A stretch of 38,339 nt of DNA from Millisia brevis NBRC 105863 (lineage in GTDB: Bacteria > Actinomycetota > Actinomycetes > Mycobacteriales > Mycobacteriaceae): positions 1 through 38,339 of the forward strand of contig NZ_BCRN01000028.1 in NCBI RefSeq assembly GCF_001552615.1. Reading direction: 5' to 3'. Below, in pieces: positions 36,526 through 38,339 of the stretch. How positions within the stretch are numbered: the first letter of the stretch is position 1; the number at the start of each line of letters is the position of its first letter. The notes beneath the pieces are model-generated. The model saw nothing but the letters and a program-made list of their open reading frames with translations, was not told the origin of the DNA and ran no database searches. Position numbers and translations under genes: made by a program.

Positions 36526-37821
36526 ATGACACCGCAGAGCGATGCCGCTGGCCGCCGCGTTTACAAGGTGCGAGAGGTTTTCGTCCCGGGTGGACGCCCC
36601 ACGGTGACCTACATCCCACGTGGCGACAATCGCCTTGAAGCCAAAATCGAGGACTACCTCGACACTCGTCACAAGATTCTCAGCGTGTCCGGTCCGACCA
36701 AAACTGGGAAGACGGTCCTCCTGAAAAGTCAGATACCAGACGACCTTGAGCCGATCTGGCTGTCCGGTGGTGCGATTTCGAGCATTGATGAGTTCTGGTC
36801 AAATCTGGCGGACGAGCTTGATGTGCCGACCGAGACGGCACTCGATGGCGGGTTGAGCGCAACTGACACCAGCGACAAGAGCGGCGAACTCAACGTGACA
36901 GTAGCCAAGGGTGCGGTTGCATCGAGCGACAGCGTTACACGTGACCGTCGGATTTCGAAGCGAACTGTAATTACACCGAAGCGCGGGAGCCGCAATGCCC
37001 TCAAAGAAGACCTCGAACGTGTGATCGTAATCGATGACTTCCATTACATTCCTTCCGACGTCCAGCTGGACATTATCCGAGGACTGAAGGATCTGGTCTT
37101 CGACGGCATCGGTCTTGTCGTCGCGGCAGTGCCTCATCGGGCGTATGACGTGATGAAAGTCGAGAAAGAGATGACGGGTCGCGTCGCGCAACTCGAAGTC
37201 GGGTTCTGGGATGACACTGACTTGGAGCAGATCGCAGTTCGTGGTTTTCGAGCGCTGAACGTATCGGTTGGCGACTCAGTAATTCGCAGATTTCGCGCTG
37301 AAGCATTCAGAAGTCCGCACCTCATGCAGGACTTTTGCCGCCAGCTCTGCCGGATGAACTCGATCTCGGTGTCGCGTGATGAGTTGCAGTCCATCGAGGA
37401 ACCCAACTGGGACGCCTTTTTCTCGCAGCTGGCACCAGGGACATCGAAGGCGACATTTGATCGGCTCGCCCGTGGACCCCGTGAACGATCCGATAGGAAG
37501 ACCAGAGTATTGCGGTCGGGTGCGGCCACAGACATTTACGGCGTAGTCCTTAGCGCAATCGCCCACACTGGTCCACTGACTGAAATCACCTACGAACAGC
37601 TTCGGGCTGCCATCCGAGCGATCTTAGCCGCGTCCGATGATCCGCCGCAGAAGCATGAGGTCACACGCGTCCTCGACCAAATGACTCGAATCGCCCGCGA
37701 GGACATCGAAGGTGAACCGGTGGTTGAGTATGACAATGCTCTCGCAACTCTGTACATCTCCGATCCCTATTTCGCATACTGGCTGCGATGGGGTGCGAAG
37801 CCTGCTGACAACGCAGATTAA
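36526..37821 (+). CDS. P-loop ATPase, intact cargo gene of the element
   Basis: A 431-aa AAA/STAND-like ATPase. The N-terminal segment VREVFVPGGRPTVTYIPR precedes Walker A GPTKTGKT (56-63). Walker B is VIVIDDFHY (166-174), the sensor strand is GLVVAAVPHR (196-205), and the C-terminal ~100 residues look like a winged helix ending DPYFAYWLRWG, as in Orc1/ATPase_2-type proteins. I do not know a named family. It is the only long undamaged gene between tRNA-Ala and the IS3 copy, and its GC content and codon use (more AT-rich third positions) differ from the chromosome. A defence or regulatory role is inference. A TTG at 36520 could add two residues. Confidence 0.75.
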   Translation: MTPQSDAAGRRVYKVREVFVPGGRPTVTYIPRGDNRLEAKIEDYLDTRHKILSVSGPTKTGKTVLLKSQIPDDLEPIWLSGGAISSIDEFWSNLADELDVPTETALDGGLSATDTSDKSGELNVTVAKGAVASSDSVTRDRRISKRTVITPKRGSRNALKEDLERVIVIDDFHYIPSDVQLDIIRGLKDLVFDGIGLVVAAVPHRAYDVMKVEKEMTGRVAQLEVGFWDDTDLEQIAVRGFRALNVSVGDSVIRRFRAEAFRSPHLMQDFCRQLCRMNSISVSRDELQSIEEPNWDAFFSQLAPGTSKATFDRLARGPRERSDRKTRVLRSGAATDIYGVVLSAIAHTGPLTEITYEQLRAAIRAILAASDDPPQKHEVTRVLDQMTRIAREDIEGEPVVEYDNALATLYISDPYFAYWLRWGAKPADNAD

Positions 37822-37910
37822 GGGCGCGGCGAACGCGTGTTCGGGGCTGCTGGGCGATTGCCTAAGACACTGAGACGCCCGTTGCGACGCGGCAGGCACA
37901 TGAGGACGTA
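37822..37910. other. Gap between ATPase gene and IS3 element
   Basis: Nothing is seen in these 89 bases: no frame, no hairpin and no clear promoter. Confidence 0.4.
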
Positions 37911-38339
37911 TGAGGTTCCCCTGAAAAAGTGGACACGTCTAGCTTGATTGCCGACTTGCGTGTGAGCTGATCTCGAACCTGATGGGCGAGATCATTCCCA
38001 GCGAACTGTGCCTCCTGTCATGATTGTAGAAGCGGACGTAATTGTCAAGTCCCGCAGTAAGACTCGCGTAGCTGACGAAAGCGTGGCGCTTGTAGTACTC
38101 GTGCTTGACCGTCGACCACAGCGACTCCGAACCGGCGTTGTCCCAGCAGATACCGGTCGCGCCCATCGAGCGCCGTAAACCATGCCGGCCACATGCTCCG
38201 GCGATGTCGTGGCTGGTGTACTGGCCGCCTCTATCACTGTGCAAGATGGTGCCGGCCACCGACCCGCCCCGAGTGAACACCGCAGCATCCACGGCGGCCT
38301 CGACAAGCTCGGTACGCATGTGATCGGCAAGCGACCATG
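37911..38339 (-). mobile_element. IS3-family insertion sequence, one end only
   Basis: The left end is probably TGAGGTTCCCCTGAAAAAG at about 37911, followed by GTGGACAC, which resembles IS3-family terminal repeats (TGA...GTGGACA). The transposase gene points away from this end and continues past the right edge, so the other end, the target duplication and OrfA are not visible. Confidence 0.7.
37939..38339 (-). CDS. IS3-family transposase OrfB, 5' part outside window
   Basis: The integrase-core C-terminal part is present: WSLADHMRTELVEA, HSDRGGQYTS (second Asp of DDE), SMGATGICWDNAGSESLWSTVKHE (catalytic Glu in the ESLW box) and FYNHDRRHSSLG. It ends at a TAG at 37939. The frame is open to the right edge, so the start is outside and the ATG at 38319 is internal. 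Confidence 0.92.
   Translation of the reverse strand, partial: WSLADHMRTELVEAAVDAAVFTRGGSVAGTILHSDRGGQYTSHDIAGACGRHGLRRSMGATGICWDNAGSESLWSTVKHEYYKRHAFVSYASLTAGLDNYVRFYNHDRRHSSLGMISPIRFEISSHASRQSS

Noticed and set aside
32856-38339. Second attachment site (copy of the tRNA-Ala 3' end) within the window
   Set aside because: No copy of the GGTTCGAATCCCC arm with TAGCTCC was found to the right of the tRNA.

Overview
The window looks like the chromosome of a high-GC actinobacterium of the order Mycobacteriales (Gordonia/Williamsia/Nocardia-like). The block prfB, mscS-like gene, proline-rich membrane protein, ftsE, ftsX, smpB, ssrA has the same order as the M. tuberculosis Rv3105c-Rv3100c neighbourhood. 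A fadE24/fadE23 pair beside an inositol-monophosphatase-family gene matches Rv3137/Rv3139/Rv3140. The tmRNA tag (ADSNQREYALAA) and the likely leaderless promoters fit the same group. Species cannot be fixed by eye.

Layout. 1-1281: the 5' part of a PIN-GNAT-EVE/ASCH-like fusion gene on the minus strand that runs off the left edge, with less host-like codon use. 1626-9342: a TM0106-type RecB nuclease/helicase fusion, a UDG-superfamily protein, a tandem rhodanese, and an AraC regulator between two unlike alpha/beta hydrolases. 9360-12557: a tetR-ABC ATPase-permease exporter operon (minus) behind an autoregulatory-looking operator. 12765-14742: a MaoC-like hydratase and an aldehyde dehydrogenase. 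14723-17080: a compact minus-strand operon of a pyruvoyl-dependent arginine decarboxylase, a GNAT-like protein and an ATP-grasp ligase. 17418-21013: fadE23, fadE24 and a hisN-like phosphatase. 21095-26801: the conserved translation, division and trans-translation block. 26896-32740: an orphan XRE regulator, gdhA, a Lon-N-domain protein, pgm and an MFS exporter.

32856-32928 is tRNA-Ala(GGC). Immediately downstream is a decayed integrative element. It holds a tyrosine integrase broken by several frameshifts and an in-frame amber codon, a frameshifted HTH gene, an excisionase-like gene split by an in-frame TGA, some small ORFs, and a broken M41-like metalloprotease remnant. The only long intact gene there is a 431-aa P-loop ATPase (36526-37821), followed by an IS3-family element running off the right edge.

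The most interesting candidates are three. The first is the arginine decarboxylase/GNAT/ATP-grasp operon, which has the logic of a small pathway making an acylated or amino-acyl agmatine-type compound. The second is the intact ATPase preserved as cargo in an otherwise dead tRNA-Ala element. The third is the PIN-GNAT-EVE fusion. Smaller observations include an apparent AUC start codon for the mscS-like gene, several probable leaderless regulator genes, and palindromic operators in front of tetR, xre, fadE24 and gdhA. All functional statements are from reading the sequence and family knowledge; no search was run.
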